Positions 34,291-47,003 of a DNA stretch of 64,000 bases are shown piece after piece. Each line of letters opens with the position of its first letter. Positions within the stretch are counted from its first letter, which is position 1. Below the pieces are notes generated by a model, which did not search any database, was not told the origin of the DNA, and saw nothing but the letters and a program-made list of their open reading frames with translations. Origin of the DNA: Portulaca oleracea (lineage: Eukaryota > Streptophyta > Magnoliopsida > Caryophyllales > Portulacaceae); contig CM055887.1 in NCBI GenBank assembly GCA_029582165.1, positions 18,151,190 to 18,215,189 of the forward strand, given 5' to 3'. A program made the translations under genes and the position numbers.

Positions 34291-36155
34291 ATGCAACCAA
34301 GTTTAGAACTCAGTTGACTTGCCTAAAGGTGTGAGCCATCAGGCATAAGAGGGTTTTTAGGCAAAACATGGGTTCATTAAGATAGACATCAAGATCGACT
34401 TCAAAAAAATTAGATTTGGAAGGAAGATGTGTACTTGACACAACTAAGTGGTCTTAAGGAAGCTTCTAGGAGTTGGAATCATTGATCTTTTTGACTAGGA
34501 TATCAAAATGTTTGATATACTGATAGGTGCTAAAATAATATTGTGTTTGCAAGAAGTTCAGTGGGAGTAATATATTTTTAACATTGTATGTGATTGACAT
34601 ACTGCCTACTGAGAGGAAGATTCCCGTGTTGCCTTTACTGAGATTGACTTGGGAATAATTTTCAAAGTGAAGGATTGGTGGGGCTAAGAGTTCTCCTGGA
34701 GACAAGATCTATAATATGATAGATTAAAAGATTTTGATTGTTTGAATCAAAGTTGACTAGGTGTTGAATAGTTCAAACCACTTCGAGAATGGATTAATGT
34801 CATATCCTTAGGGAATCTGATTGTCTCAAAAACAATTAGGAGACCTAAAAAGGATGAGACATATAACCCATGCTTCAGGCGTGAGATTAATTCATGCCAT
34901 GAGATGTTCAAAGCCCGGCATAACATAAACATTGTGTATGTGCATAAGCAAAACTAAGGATGTATACTAAGTCTAAAGCGGTTGATAAAAGCTAAGTGTG
35001 AAGAGTTTCATTGATGCTACACTTATGTCAGAGAAATAGGATTATCTGAAAGGTCAGAGAAAATTATATGATCTGTTTGAGTGGTATTGAGGTGAGCAGG
35101 AAGAAGTTCGTAATATGAAATGCGTTTAATTCTACAAATAAGACAAAACCTGTTAGGATTGTGAAGTTCGTCTTAGAACTTGGTGATGTTTCTAGCCTTG
35201 TGAGAGGAATGGAGCTTTGTCGATAGGAGCCATCACTCAAGCAAAGGAACTAAAGCTGATTACAAATCCAAACATGAGTTTCGGAAATATCTTCCTGTAT
35301 GAAAGGTCATTAGTGAGATGATATATGTGTGAGGTTCATTGCAAATATTGTGTACTAAACCCCTGTTATAGTTATAGCATGATAGTGATGCATCAGCAAT
35401 AGGTATTGGACACATTCCGGAATATTAACAAGTCAAGTTTACTTGAATTGTTCATGAATTACGACCTTGTTGATTCGTCATTAAGAATAAGATTTCAAAT
35501 TTACATTAATTGTGGTGTAGAATTATGTAAATGTCCAAAAAGGTTAGCGAATTCAAAATGGGAAATTGGATGAGGTCTGATTTCTGAAACCCCATTGAGT
35601 GAACTTGATGACGCTAGTCTTGGCCGACAATCGGCCTGGTTCCTAATTGTATTATCACGTAGGGATAGTGATAATGTCAATACAATTAGCATGTAGGATT
35701 GAGGTGATGATCGAGTTTCATGATCATGGTGATGTGATGACATCATTAATCAATCACATGGGTATTGTTGAGAACAACTACCGAACTGACCCGCAGTGAG
35801 AGCTCTTTAAGGTTGAAATGTCATAAGAGCTCTCACTACTCAAAATTCCAAAATCCTGAGTCCAATACATAGACTACATGGTCTGTTGTAACTTTAGAGC
35901 GCGTCAAACGTCTTTCGTAATAGTAGGCTATAAAGGCGATGTCTTGGTTACAGTTGGATCATGTGAAAATATGTATTTGAACAAGATGGCATTGTTCTCC
36001 CTATTAGGGATAGTTGTCTCGTTGCCCACTTGGTGAGGTTGGACTGAAAATGCTTGGGCGAGATTAGATGAATCAATAGTTGATCATTTGTTTTTTAGAC
36101 TCTAACTCAGCAAGGGAATTCAAGGAATCGAACACTTGTGGGACAAGTGGGAGAT
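34291..36155 (+). pseudogene. Copia-2 reverse transcriptase/RNase H remnant and 3' end
   Basis: The plus strand resumes after Tat-2 with decayed reverse transcriptase. A LKEASRSWN block near 34450 matches the conserved LKQASR-W motif. Near 34840-34930 RMRHITHASGV and MRCSKPGI follow the copia pattern RMR-IPYASAVGS and CTRPDI. Later RNase H parts are hard to trace. Stops are everywhere. From about 35200 to the purine tract nothing is recognisable; ORFs such as 35501-35746 on the minus strand look like chance frames. Confidence 0.65.
36140..36155 (+). promoter_or_regulatory. Copia-2 polypurine tract
   Basis: GGGACAAGTGGGAGAT directly before the right LTR, a common copia form. Confidence 0.85.
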
Positions 36156-36994
36156 TGTTGGGAATGTCTCGACAATATTCGATATACACGGAGTTTAAAC
36201 CAAAATAATATAGTAATTATATGTCTTGTTAGAGACCTCTATAATTGGTAATTAAATGTGTTTAATTACAACTATAATATTTGGTCCTACTTGGTCATAC
36301 AAGTTAGTGCCTTGGAACAATGTATGTAACCTAAATAATATCGTATTTTGCTTAGAGATATTGGGAGTCGATTTCTATGAGGAATCAGCCCAACACAGAC
36401 CAAATTGGGCTCACCACGGACTGCGCGTGGTGATCCAACACGGTCCGTGTTGGTGTCACCATGGACCGTGGTGATTATGGGCCAACTTAATGGACATTCT
36501 TGAGGCCAACACGGACTGTGTTGGATCAACACGGACCGTATTGGCCCTCAGAATGCGCCGTTACGTAAAGTCGGCCATTAGGGTTTTAATTGCTTTCTCC
36601 CCAAGTTATCTAATCACTATAAAAGGGAGTCTCTATGAGAGATTATATTACCACCAACTGCTTGAGACTTTGAGAGAGATACTAGGGTAATTTCCTGAGT
36701 TGCTCTCTCTCTCTTATTTTGTAGTTATTGTTTCTTGAAACAACCATCTATACCGAAGCACATACATCTTAGATTGAGATATGTCTCGATTGGGTCGATC
36801 TAGCAATCGAGTTCTCGGAGTGCATTGGAATCTCAAAGGTCAACCTCTGCATCAGTCGAATTAGCGATAATGTATAATTACTTAAGCCTCTACAATTGTT
36901 TCTTTCTTGGTTGATTAATTGTTTTATAATCGTTATAAATATTCCGCCAATTAATCTGTATCTGTTTAGGAAATAGATAACCTAAAACCCAACA
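36156..36994 (+). repeat. Copia-2 3' LTR
   Basis: 839 bp. Between 36410 and 36545 it carries at least four palindromes, including CCAACACGGTCCGTGTTGG and TCACCATGGACCGTGGTGA, where the 5' LTR has three identical ones. A TATAAAAG box lies near 36620. Confidence 0.88.
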
Positions 36995-37354
36995 CTTTGC
37001 ACCTCGAGGAAGAGGAAATTTTGTGGGCTTAGAAGTAGACAACCTAGAATCTGTGAGCATGTCAGAGAAAAATTTTCCCTGATTTAGAAAGGTTCCTTGA
37101 GAAGATCTTCCAATTTCCAAACCAAGACAATATCTTGCAATGCCTAGATCCTTGATTGTAAACTTGGAGAGTAGAGCTTGCTTAATATTGATAATTCCTT
37201 GAGTATCATCTACTGTGATGACTGATGAGAAGGTCATCAATATAAACTAATATATCTTGGAAAATAATGAATAATCAAACTGAGATGGAGTATATCTTTG
37301 TGATAAAAGAAATTCGGTTAGCCCTAAAATCCATTCTCTCTGGAGCCTCGCTTC
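36995..37354 (-). pseudogene. Copia-1 reverse transcriptase, middle piece
   Basis: On the minus strand it reads a copia polymerase section: LTEFLLSQRYTPSQFDYSLF, a damaged catalytic region where YVDD is expected (an IDD trace in another frame near 37235), then IKQALLSKFTIKDLGIARY with CLGLEIGRSSQGTFLNQ, ending KFPLPRGAK at Copia-2. A stop and a frame change lie around 37235. It links the pieces at 47004 and 1113. Confidence 0.88.
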
Positions 37355-37359
37355 AGCCC

Positions 37360-40300
37360 TTTAACGCCCTGGAAATTCAATTATGAAAAAGTCAAACATT
37401 GACTAACGGTAATGGCGAAAGTCTCTTTTTTTTCCTTTTTAATTGGGCGTTACTGTCGTATCCCCGAAGAAATACAAAGCAAGAAAGGAAAAACTAACAA
37501 CTAATCATTATTTACTTCAAGTTAACAAGAAGAAACTTTCAAATTCTAAAGACAGCATAAACTAAAAATTAACTAACTTCAATTCCAAACATAACTAAGC
37601 TTGATTCATAAAACTTCTAACTTCAACATCCTCACTTCTAGACCTGTTCCCATCACATAACTCTGCACCTAAAAACGAAACATTTAAACACATGAGGGGG
37701 GAAACCTCAATAATATCTACCCTTAACAGTTAAAAACATTACACAATTCATTTTAACACATTGTAAAGGAAGGGGAAAGAGTTCAAACATTTCAAAATAC
37801 TTTCACCAGGCAACCTTACCGTTTCCATATTTTAAATCGAGCGAGGCTTCCGCATTGCCCCTCGGAGTCAATAAACTCGCTAAAAAAAACATTCCATAAT
37901 CTTTTCTCATCATTCTTTTGTCATCATCAATCCAATCACAATCTAACTCATGGATGGCCATCGCAAACATCTTTTCTCATCATCATCACTAATCACTACC
38001 ATATCCCGAATGGCCATCGCAACATTCTTTCCAAACTACCAGGCGTAACCTGGTCTCTTGATAGCCTCCCTGCAAGAACTTATCCTGGTCTTGGGGAGAC
38101 TGCCCGAACCCGCATTTAGTCATACCGTTTATTTAGTCAGGTTTCATATATCAGTTCATTCCAATAACAACCAACATTTCCAAATCCAACTTTTCCAAAA
38201 CCAACACTACCAAACCACAATTAAATCCAACTTAACACAATTTCAACAATAAGATCAAAAGACTGCTAAGTTTTACTAAGTAAAGAACAACATTCTTCTC
38301 AAATCACAGACAGTCAAATTTTACTTAAAGTCCCCTTATTGGAATGTAAGTTCAACAATAAAGCCAATAAAAATATTTTAAGGGCATCCAATGGGGATTA
38401 GAGCATAGACATTACCTGGATGTCTTTACTTCATTTCAGCAACCACACTTACACTCACTATACGCGCCGAGCCATCACGAACCTATTAATAGAGTTCTAA
38501 TATTAATTGTAGTATCACGAAATTAGCATACGCACCCTCTACCTTATCTGAACCCTAGGACATTTAAGGGTTCTCAATATTCCCCCATAATAATTACATA
38601 GTCGAAAAAGAATTATTTTACATAAAAATAAAACTATTCATTCAAGTAAAGGATCGAAATATTGTACATATTACTACATCCATGTTGTATTTGTCGTAAC
38701 TCGACTTCCCAACTTCCTATGGACTTGATTCTTAACTTTTTGGAACTCATGGAGTGTCTACTACAAGTTTCATGTTGATTGTAAAACCTAAAACACACTC
38801 CAAAGGGGTCTAAAAGCATCACCCAACAGATAGACCCAGGTTTTGATACGTTCCTGCTCAATGATCGATAACTCATGTTATTCACCTCAAACACTCGAGC
38901 CATAAAATTCTCATTAAAGCTAACTCAAAAAGTGACGCCTAAACCAAGACTTTCGATTAAAACCAACTTACACAATTAATTGGTGCGTTTTAAATTCGAC
39001 CCAACGAATCTGCCCAACTCGATTTAGTTTCACCCATATTATTAACTCTGGCTCTAATCAACTCAACCCGACCAAAACTCCAACCTTAACATGCCAACCC
39101 ATAACCACATATATAGCCAACTCCATGATCTTATAAACCGTCCATGATTTCTCATCTAGGCCAGAAGCACACCAAAAACACACCCACACTTTATTACAAA
39201 AAAAAAAAAAACAGAAACCTTTATTTATTAACACTAATAACTCATCCAAGTCTTCATCCCACTTATGATTAACCCTAGCATCTATTATCTAGACCAAAAA
39301 TCCTAACAATAACTACAACCGTATCCTTGAAACCTATGATTATCATAATAACAATATAGTAATGTTTCAGTAGAGTTAACCAAACACCCAACTAAAATTT
39401 CACAAAATTTATTTAAAGACAATTACAAACTTCCAGACTCTCAAACAAGTAAAATAACATTGTAACTACAAAAATAATACTCGATAACATAATAATAAGC
39501 CATGAGAAGAACATTAAAAGCATAAGGATACGTATTGGCCAATACTCAAAAGAGAGAAGGGGTCATCAGTGGTACTGGGGTGGCGGCAACCATGTCAATG
39601 CAGTCGAGGGCGGCGTCTGTGGGGCATACGTCGGTGGCATGATGACAATCGAGATGGTGGTGGTGGTCGGCAACTTGGTGGTTGTAGCAAAATGGAGAGG
39701 GAGAGAAAAGAAGGATGAGGGAGAAGGGCTTGAGGTGGTTTCCGGTGGTGGTGGTGCTGCTCAGGTGGCGCCGTCGGTGACAACATCGTCGAGTCGGCTC
39801 GCGGAGGTTCGTCGGGGGTTGGGCTGATGGTGGGACGATCCCCCGCAGTAGCAGAAGTAGGGCAGCAAAACAAGGGAAGAAGAAGGGGAGGGCATTGCTG
39901 GTGGGCTTCGCTTCGATTAGTGACCAGCGGTGATGCAACCTGGTGGTTGCTGGCGACGGTAGCGGCGCATGAAGAGGGAACTCGGGAGAGAGGGTGATAG
40001 GGTGGGGGATGGGGTTTCATTGGGTTACTCATGATAGAGAGAAGGAACAGAGTTGGGGGTCTGGTTGATTACCGGGAAAGTGAAGAAAGAAAGAGAAGGA
40101 GGGAGGAGAGAGAGAGAGAAAGTGAGGAGGGGAAAACGGTAGAGAAAAGGAGTAAGTGGGAGAAAGAGTAATTTTATTAGGGTTAGAAATACTAGGGTTT
40201 TATTATAATGGTGTATTTATACCATTAAATAACTGGTAAAAAGAACTAGAATAATTATAAACTCAGCTAAAAAAAAAAATAATACTTGATAATTGTAATA

Positions 40301-40553
40301 CTTAGGTTTCCAAAATTCATAAAATACTTCGCAACATAAGTAATAAAATACCCACATAAATAATAGGAGTAATATTAATCAATCCCGGAAAATTATTAAT
40401 CTACCCTTTTGAGTCCCTCAACAGTCCTACGAGTTCAAATGTTAACAGATAAATTTCATAGAATAACCAGATTAAATAAATAAATAAATAAAATAAAATA
40501 AAGAAATCTAACGACGTAATGGTAAACACATTCAAAATTTTCGGGGTTTTACA
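37360..40553 (-). repeat. LARD 3' LTR
   Basis: 3194 bp. It matches 43654-46998. A GC-rich part with a minus-strand open frame (40032-39595, 145 aa, rich in Pro, His and Ser) lies downstream of a TATA box. The MITE seen in the other LTR is absent here. Confidence 0.88.
40214..40221 (-). promoter_or_regulatory. TATA box of the LARD LTR
   Basis: TATAAATA on the minus strand; also at 46443-46450 in the other LTR. Confidence 0.6.
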
Positions 40554-40575
40554 TCATTACCCCCTTAAAAGAAGT
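40554..40575 (-). promoter_or_regulatory. LARD polypurine tract
   Basis: The minus strand reads TTAAGGGGGTAATGA just before the 3' LTR. Confidence 0.7.
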
Positions 40576-43500
40576 TTCGTCCTCGAAACTTAAACAGAGG
40601 TCCACCATCAAACAACGATTACTTCTACCCTAGTAGGAAGCTCTCGTACAATGTCCTAACATTAACCTAGTAGATGCGCCTTTAAGTAGTAAGTAGGAAT
40701 CCTGACACGATAGAGGTGTAAACGAAGAACAATTTGTTGTTTCCAAACCATTGTAACATATGATAATTTTTCGAGAGTGGCTTACAATCCTTCTCACCTT
40801 GAACATCCCTAATTACAGCCAACAACTTATAATGAAGCCTAAGCTCAGCTTTACCTTAACCATCCTCATCATCAACCTTCTAACTATAAAACAATTTCGT
40901 TAGAAATACACACCACAGATAGCTAACTACCAGCACCCAAGATATTATAAGCTCCCCCTATCTCCTCCAACTAATAATAATCTCCTTCTTCCGGGCGTAA
41001 GATCACATAAAAAAAATTGGTACTCTTCTCAACATTGTCCATATGTAGTCCTAAGATAACAGCCATAGCGGTAATTCCGAAATCAATTTCATAAAAAATC
41101 CTCAAGTAATGCAAAAGTGTCCAAGATTCCTTCAACTTAACTGTAAGGCTCTCCTTCCTTCCCATCATCAATGTCACAATTATGCCAAACACTGCAAGAT
41201 TATTTGAGAACCGCACACATTCGGGTGACATGACTTCTTCAAGCAAACCTGATTAACCATATGAGAAAGAGGAGTCCTCGCAGATAGTCCCACACATCAA
41301 AATGCTAACTTGATGCCCCAAAATCCCAATATGCCTCAAGCTTTTCTCCTATAAAATGACCAAAAAGCTAAGCTCGGTTACCTAGACTAGGAAAGAACTC
41401 TTTCTATTAGGGGAAGGGAACATAAGACACAAAGGGAGTGTAAAAACGACAATGGAAGTTGCTAAGCACGGACTTGAGTATTTGGAGCTACACGGCCTCA
41501 TGGCCTACACGAAAGGAAAACACTCACGGGTTGTTAAGATGGCGCTAAGGGATAGATACAAATCCAAAAAGGCTCACTTATAATTATCCAAGATATGATC
41601 AATGCTACAGTTAATTTGTAAGTCACTCTTTAACTCCTAGACACTTAATCCTGCCAAGAGACTTCTTACTTAACTTACAAATTCCAAACAAAAACTAACA
41701 CTTACATATTATTATCCTCTCAACCCATCAAAAGGAGTTTCGTCCTCGAAACTCGAATATCGGTATACAATAATTTTCAATGCCCCAAATAGGAATCAAG
41801 CTTAAACCTACTATTTCCTTAAGAGTATTTATTTAGCTTCAATGATCTCCAAAATCTGACTATACCCAACTGCAACATTAAAGTTTTCATGTACTTACCT
41901 CATCAAAATCATTCTTAATCACTAAACCTGTCCTAGAACTACTGATTGTGATAAAGATCAACCTATTGCATATTTCAAGCACGAAAGTATAGGGACCCGG
42001 GTTAGACAACGACCTTCCTTGGTACATCTAATCATTTATTTCTCTTAACGGTAATTGGCGTAATGCACATATAAATACTTAAGACATAATCAGACACTTC
42101 GCATAATTCATCGAACATTATAGGCACATATTTTCTATTATGCATAATTTCTCCCCTAATAGTTCTGGATAATCAAGAGTTAACAACAATAGATACTGAT
42201 TAACCAAAGAAAGAAATTGCAATAATAAGCATGTGATATTTAGACAAACTCAATTAAATGGTGCTCCATGAAATTAATCAAGTACAATTCCCACAGATTG
42301 CTCAATGCAAACAGATTTTCTCAAATAACATTCATACAGTTCCAATCAAATTATACTCATACATAACATAGTCAGGAGAGATTCAAACAAAGTTGTGCAC
42401 ATCAGACACCTACAAATTTTCTCATGGGTTATACCCACTTCTCAAATGATTGACATAGTTCATTCGTATGCTCATAATTAAAAGGTATGCAATAGAGAAT
42501 AAACAATTCAGTGTACAAACTTATATGCAATAGAGAATAAAAGGTAGAGACCCAAATCAAATGGTTTCAAATCAAGCATTCCTCAACCCAAGGTGAATTA
42601 AGTTTTTCCAAAACGCCACTCCTTCACTCGTGACAATCATTCCTCCATTTTTCAACTTGTAGACAATATAATAACTACACTATTCCCATTCAATAGCAAA
42701 ACACACTCAACCAACACATAACCAATATTTTTAATTCATCACACTACTCATCACCATTATTAACTTCAAAGACCTCAATAATATCGCTTGAGATTTTAAT
42801 AAGTACAATAACTCAAGATCATGCTTAGCTAAATATCATATCAAAAGTACTCATTCGACCTCAACATTTCAAAAGAAAACGGTGTTAACCCAATTTCACC
42901 AAAGACTTAAACTAAACCTATCACCTAAGATCAAGTTCAACTCAAGATTTCGCACCAACCCTTCATTTCAACTTCCCCATCCACATGGGTTTGAACTTGT
43001 ACCCTCCCTTAGAAAAACCTCCTTAACTCAAAGCCTGAACCCAAAAATCAAATGTAATCCCAAGCATTTGTTAACTCCCAATACCAAAGAGAGCAGAACC
43101 AAACCCCACCTTACCTGAGATACATGTACTCCCAAAGTCCATAAGTCAAGGTTAATCTCAATTTCGCCTTAGAACCAAAACAAATAGCATTGATCAATTA
43201 AGCCATATATTTAACACTCAGAATATTTGGAGGTAGGCTTACTAAGGTATATTCCTATATTCCTCGAGATTCATTCATCCCGTTCAATCACAAAGTCCAT
43301 ACACCAATAATCCGTAGGTATAATTTCAACCCTTACTTAATTAAACCCAAAGCATTTAAATTGAGATACCTAAGGGATTCCCTTAAACCATATTATTTTC
43401 AGGTCCCAACTACACAACTTCATACTTCCACTATAATATTAGCCTAATGCATAACATTTCTCATAACAAGAAATAATAACTCATAACACAAATTGAAAAT

Positions 43501-43635
43501 AAGACACATTGATAGAAACATGAAGAAAATAATCGAACCAATGCAACCCAACCCATCTACACTCACACTCCGATCTTTGCTTCCTAAGTTCTAACTAAAA
43601 CCTAATAGACACTTAGGAGCTATATGTGGTAACCC

Positions 43636-43653
43636 AGAGCTCTGATACCATTC
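43636..43653 (-). promoter_or_regulatory. LARD primer binding site
   Basis: The minus strand reads TGGTATCAGAGCTCTGGG directly after the 5' LTR, an initiator Met-tRNA site. Confidence 0.85.
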
Positions 43654-46600
43654 TGTAACGCCCTGGAAATTCAAATATGAAAAAGTTAAACATTAACTAA
43701 CATTAATGGCAATAGTCTCTTTTTTTTTTCTTTTTAATAGGGCGTTACTTAAATTCAACAACAACAAGAAACTTTCAAATTCTAAAGACAACATAAACTA
43801 AACATTAACTAACTTCAATTCGAAACATAACTAAGCTTGATTCATAAAACTTCTGACTTCAACGTCCTCACTTCTAGACCCATTCCCATCACATAACTCT
43901 GCACCTGAAACAAAATATTTAAACACGTGAGGGGGGAAACCTCAGTAATGTCTACCCTAACAGTTAAAAACATTACACAATTCATTTCAACACATTTTAA
44001 AGGAAGGGGAAATAGTTCAAACATTTCAAAATACTTTCACCAGGCAACCTTACTGTTTCCATATTTTAAAGCGGGCGGGGCTTCCCAGAGTCAATAGACT
44101 CGCTAAAAAAAACGTTCCCTAATCTTTTCTCATCATCAATCCAATCTCAATCTTACTCATGGATAGCTATCGCAAACATCTTTTCTCATCATCATCTCTA
44201 ATCACTACCATATCTCGGATGACCATCGCAACATTCTTTCCAAACTACCAGACGTAACCTGGTCTCTTGACAGCCTCCCTGCAGGAACTTATCATGGTCT
44301 TGGGGAGACTGCCCAAACCCGCATTTAGTTATACCATTTATTTAGTAAGGTTTCATATCTCAGTTCATTCCAGTATCAACCAACACTTCCAAATCCAACA
44401 TTTCCAAAACCAACACTACCAAACCACAATTAAATCCAACTTAACACAATTTCAACAATAAGATCAAAAGACTGCCAAGTTTTACTAAGTAACGAACAAC
44501 ATTCTTCTCAAATCACAAACAGTCAAAATTTCTCTTGAAGTCCCCTTATTGGAATCCAAGTTCAACAATAAAGCCAATAAAAACATTTTAAGGGCATCCA
44601 ACGGGGATTAGGGCATACACATTACCTGGATGTCTTCACTTCATTTCAGCAACTGCACTTACGCTCACTATACGCGTCGAGCCAGCACGAACCTATTAAT
44701 AGAATTCTAATATTAATGGTAGTCTCACGAAATTAGCATACGCACCCTCTACCTTATCCAAACCCTAGGACATTTAAAGTTTCCCAATATTACCCATAAT
44801 AATTACATAATCGAAAAAGAATTCTTTTACATAAAAATAAAACTATTTACTCAAGTAAAGGATCGAAAACTTGTACATATTACTATATCCATGTTGTAAC
44901 TGTCATAACTCGACTTCTCGACTTCCTATGGACTTGATTCTTAACTTTTTGGAACCAATAGAGAGTATACTACAAGTTTCATGTTGATTGTAAAACCTAA
45001 AACACACTCGAAAGGGGTTTAAAAGCAACACCCAACAGATAGACCTAGGTTTTGATACGTTACTATTCAATGGTCTATAACTCAGGTTATACACCTCAAA
45101 CACTCGAACCATAAAATTCTCATTAAATCTAACTCAAAAAGATACGCCCAAACCAAGACTTTCGATTAAAACTAACTTACACAATTAATTGGTGGGTTTT
45201 AAATTCGACCCAATGAATCTGCCCGACTCGATTTAGTTTCACCCATATTATTAACTCTGGCTCTAATCAACTCAACCCGACTAAAACTCCAACCTTAACA
45301 TGCCAACCCATAACCACATATATAGCCAACTCCATGATCTTATAAACCGTCCATGATTTCTCATCTAGGCCAGAAGCACACCAAAAACACACCCACACTT
45401 TATTACAAAAAATATAACCTTTATTTATTAACACTAATAACTCATCCAAGTCTTCATCCCAATTATGATTAACCCTAGCATCTATTATCTACACTCAAAA
45501 TCTTAACAATAACTACAACTGTATCCTTGAAACCTATGATTATCATAATAACAATATAGTAATGTTTCAGTAGAGTTAACCCAACACACAACTAAAATTT
45601 CACAAAATTTATTTAAAGACAAATACAGACTTTCAGACTCTCAAACCAGTAAAATAACATTGTAACTACAAAAATAATACTCGATAACATAATAATAAGC
45701 CATAGGAAGAAGATTAGAAGCATAAGGATAAGGATTGGCCAATACCCAAAAGAGAGAAGGGGTCATCGGTGGTATTGGGGTGGCGACAACCATGTCAATG
45801 GGTCGAGGGCGGCGTCTGTGAGGCATACATCGGCGGCACGATGGTGATCGAGATGGTGGTGGTGGTCGGAAGCTTGGTGGTAGCACCAAAATGGAGAGGG
45901 AGAGAAAATAGGGATAAGGGAGAAGGGCTTGAGGTGATTTCCGGTTGTGGTGGTGTTTCTCAGGTGGCGCGCGTCGGTGACAACATCATCGTGTGGCCTC
46001 GTGTTGGTTCATCGGGGGTTGGGCTATTGGTGGGACAGTCCCCCACAGTGGCATAGGTAGGGCAGCAAAACAAGGGAAGAAGAAGGGGAGGGCGTTGCTG
46101 GTGGGCTTCGCTTCGACTGATGACTGGTGGTGACGCGACCTGGTGGTTGCTGGCGGTGGTAGCGGCGTATGATGAGGGAACTCAGGAGAGAGAGAGAGAG
46201 ATATGGTGGGGGATGGGGTTGCACTGGGTTATTCATGATAGATAGAAGGAACAGAGTTGGGGGGGTCAGGTTGATTACCGGGAAAGAGAAGAAAGAGAGG
46301 GAGAGAGGAGAGAGGGAGAGAGAGAGAGAAAGAGAGAGACAAAGACAGAGAGAGGAGGGGAAAACGGCGGAGAAGAGGAGTAAGCGGGAGAAAGACTAAT
46401 TGTATTAGGGTTAGAAATACTAGGGTTTTAGTTATAACGGTGTATTTATACCTTTAAGGGTGCGTTTGGTTGGTCAATAATCCCAGGGAAATGGTCAATT
46501 TTTCCCGGGTTGACTTATTTTTCCCATGTTTGGATGTGGGTTGACAATGGGAAAAATTTTACGGTGGGCCCACCATCTTTTTCATTTTCCTATAGGGAAA

Positions 46601-46998
46601 AATTTCCCTTAGGAAACTTCCCAAGAGAAATTTTCCCTATGAAAAATTTCCCTAGGGTTCCTACCGCTCCCTAAGAAATTGGTAAAAAGAACTAGAATAA
46701 TTATAAACTCAACTAAAAAAATAATAATACTTAATAATTGTAATACTTAGGTTTCAAAAATTCATAAAATACTTCGCAACATAAGTAATAAAATACCCAT
46801 ATAAAAAATAGGAGTAATATTAATAGGTCCTGGAAAATTATCAATCTACCCTTTTGATTCCCTCAACGGTCCTACAAGTTCAAATGTTAACAGATAAATT
46901 TCATAGAATAACGAGATTAGATAAATAAATAATGGAAATAAAATAATGAAATCTAACGACGTAACGGTAAATGCATTTAAAATTTTCGGGGTTTTACA
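43654..46998 (-). repeat. LARD 5' LTR
   Basis: 3345 bp; longer than the 3' LTR mainly because of a 214-bp MITE at 46458. A (GA)n-rich tract lies at 46185-46360. Confidence 0.88.
46458..46671. mobile_element. Tourist-like MITE in the LARD 5' LTR
   Basis: 214 bp with ends GGGTGCGTTT and, inverted, GGGAGCGGTA, flanked by TAA on both sides. The 3' LTR at about 40226 has a single TAA there, which is the empty site. A 3-bp TAA duplication fits PIF/Harbinger-type MITEs. It lies 7 bp upstream of the LTR TATA box. Confidence 0.75.
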
Positions 46999-47003
46999 AG
47001 CCC

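Larger units (their letters stand above)
1114..36994 (+). mobile_element. Copia-2, plus-strand Ty1/copia element holding two further elements
   Basis: The LTRs are 1114-1924 and 36156-36994; both start TGTTGGGAATGTC, and the right copy ends in CA. The flanking 5-mers CTTTA (1109-1113) and CTTTG (36995-36999) differ at one base. The host Copia-1 reading frame resumes across the element. A Met-tRNA-type primer site follows the left LTR and a purine tract precedes the right one. The internal region is interrupted by Tat-1 and Tat-2; without them the element would be about 7 kb. Its pol order PR-IN-RT-RNaseH is the copia order. Confidence 0.9.
40554..43653 (-). other. LARD internal region, no gene seen
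   Basis: 3.1 kb, AT-rich, with stops on all frames. The hairpin-like motif AGTTTCGTCCTCGAAACT occurs at about 40570 and 41731. Short ORFs (40971-41246, 42882-43118) have no domain I know. Confidence 0.75.
37360..46998 (-). mobile_element. LARD-like non-coding LTR retrotransposon
   Basis: Two LTRs over 3 kb flank a 3.1-kb interior with no pol or gag that I can see. The perfect target duplication AGCCC lies at 37355-37359 and 46999-47003, inside the Copia-1 RT. On the minus strand the LTR reads TGTAAAACCCC...GGGCGTTACA, with a Met-tRNA primer site and a purine tract. The size and lack of genes fit a large retrotransposon derivative; the LTR ends resemble gypsy Tekay/Del-type elements, which is an inference. 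Confidence 0.88.
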
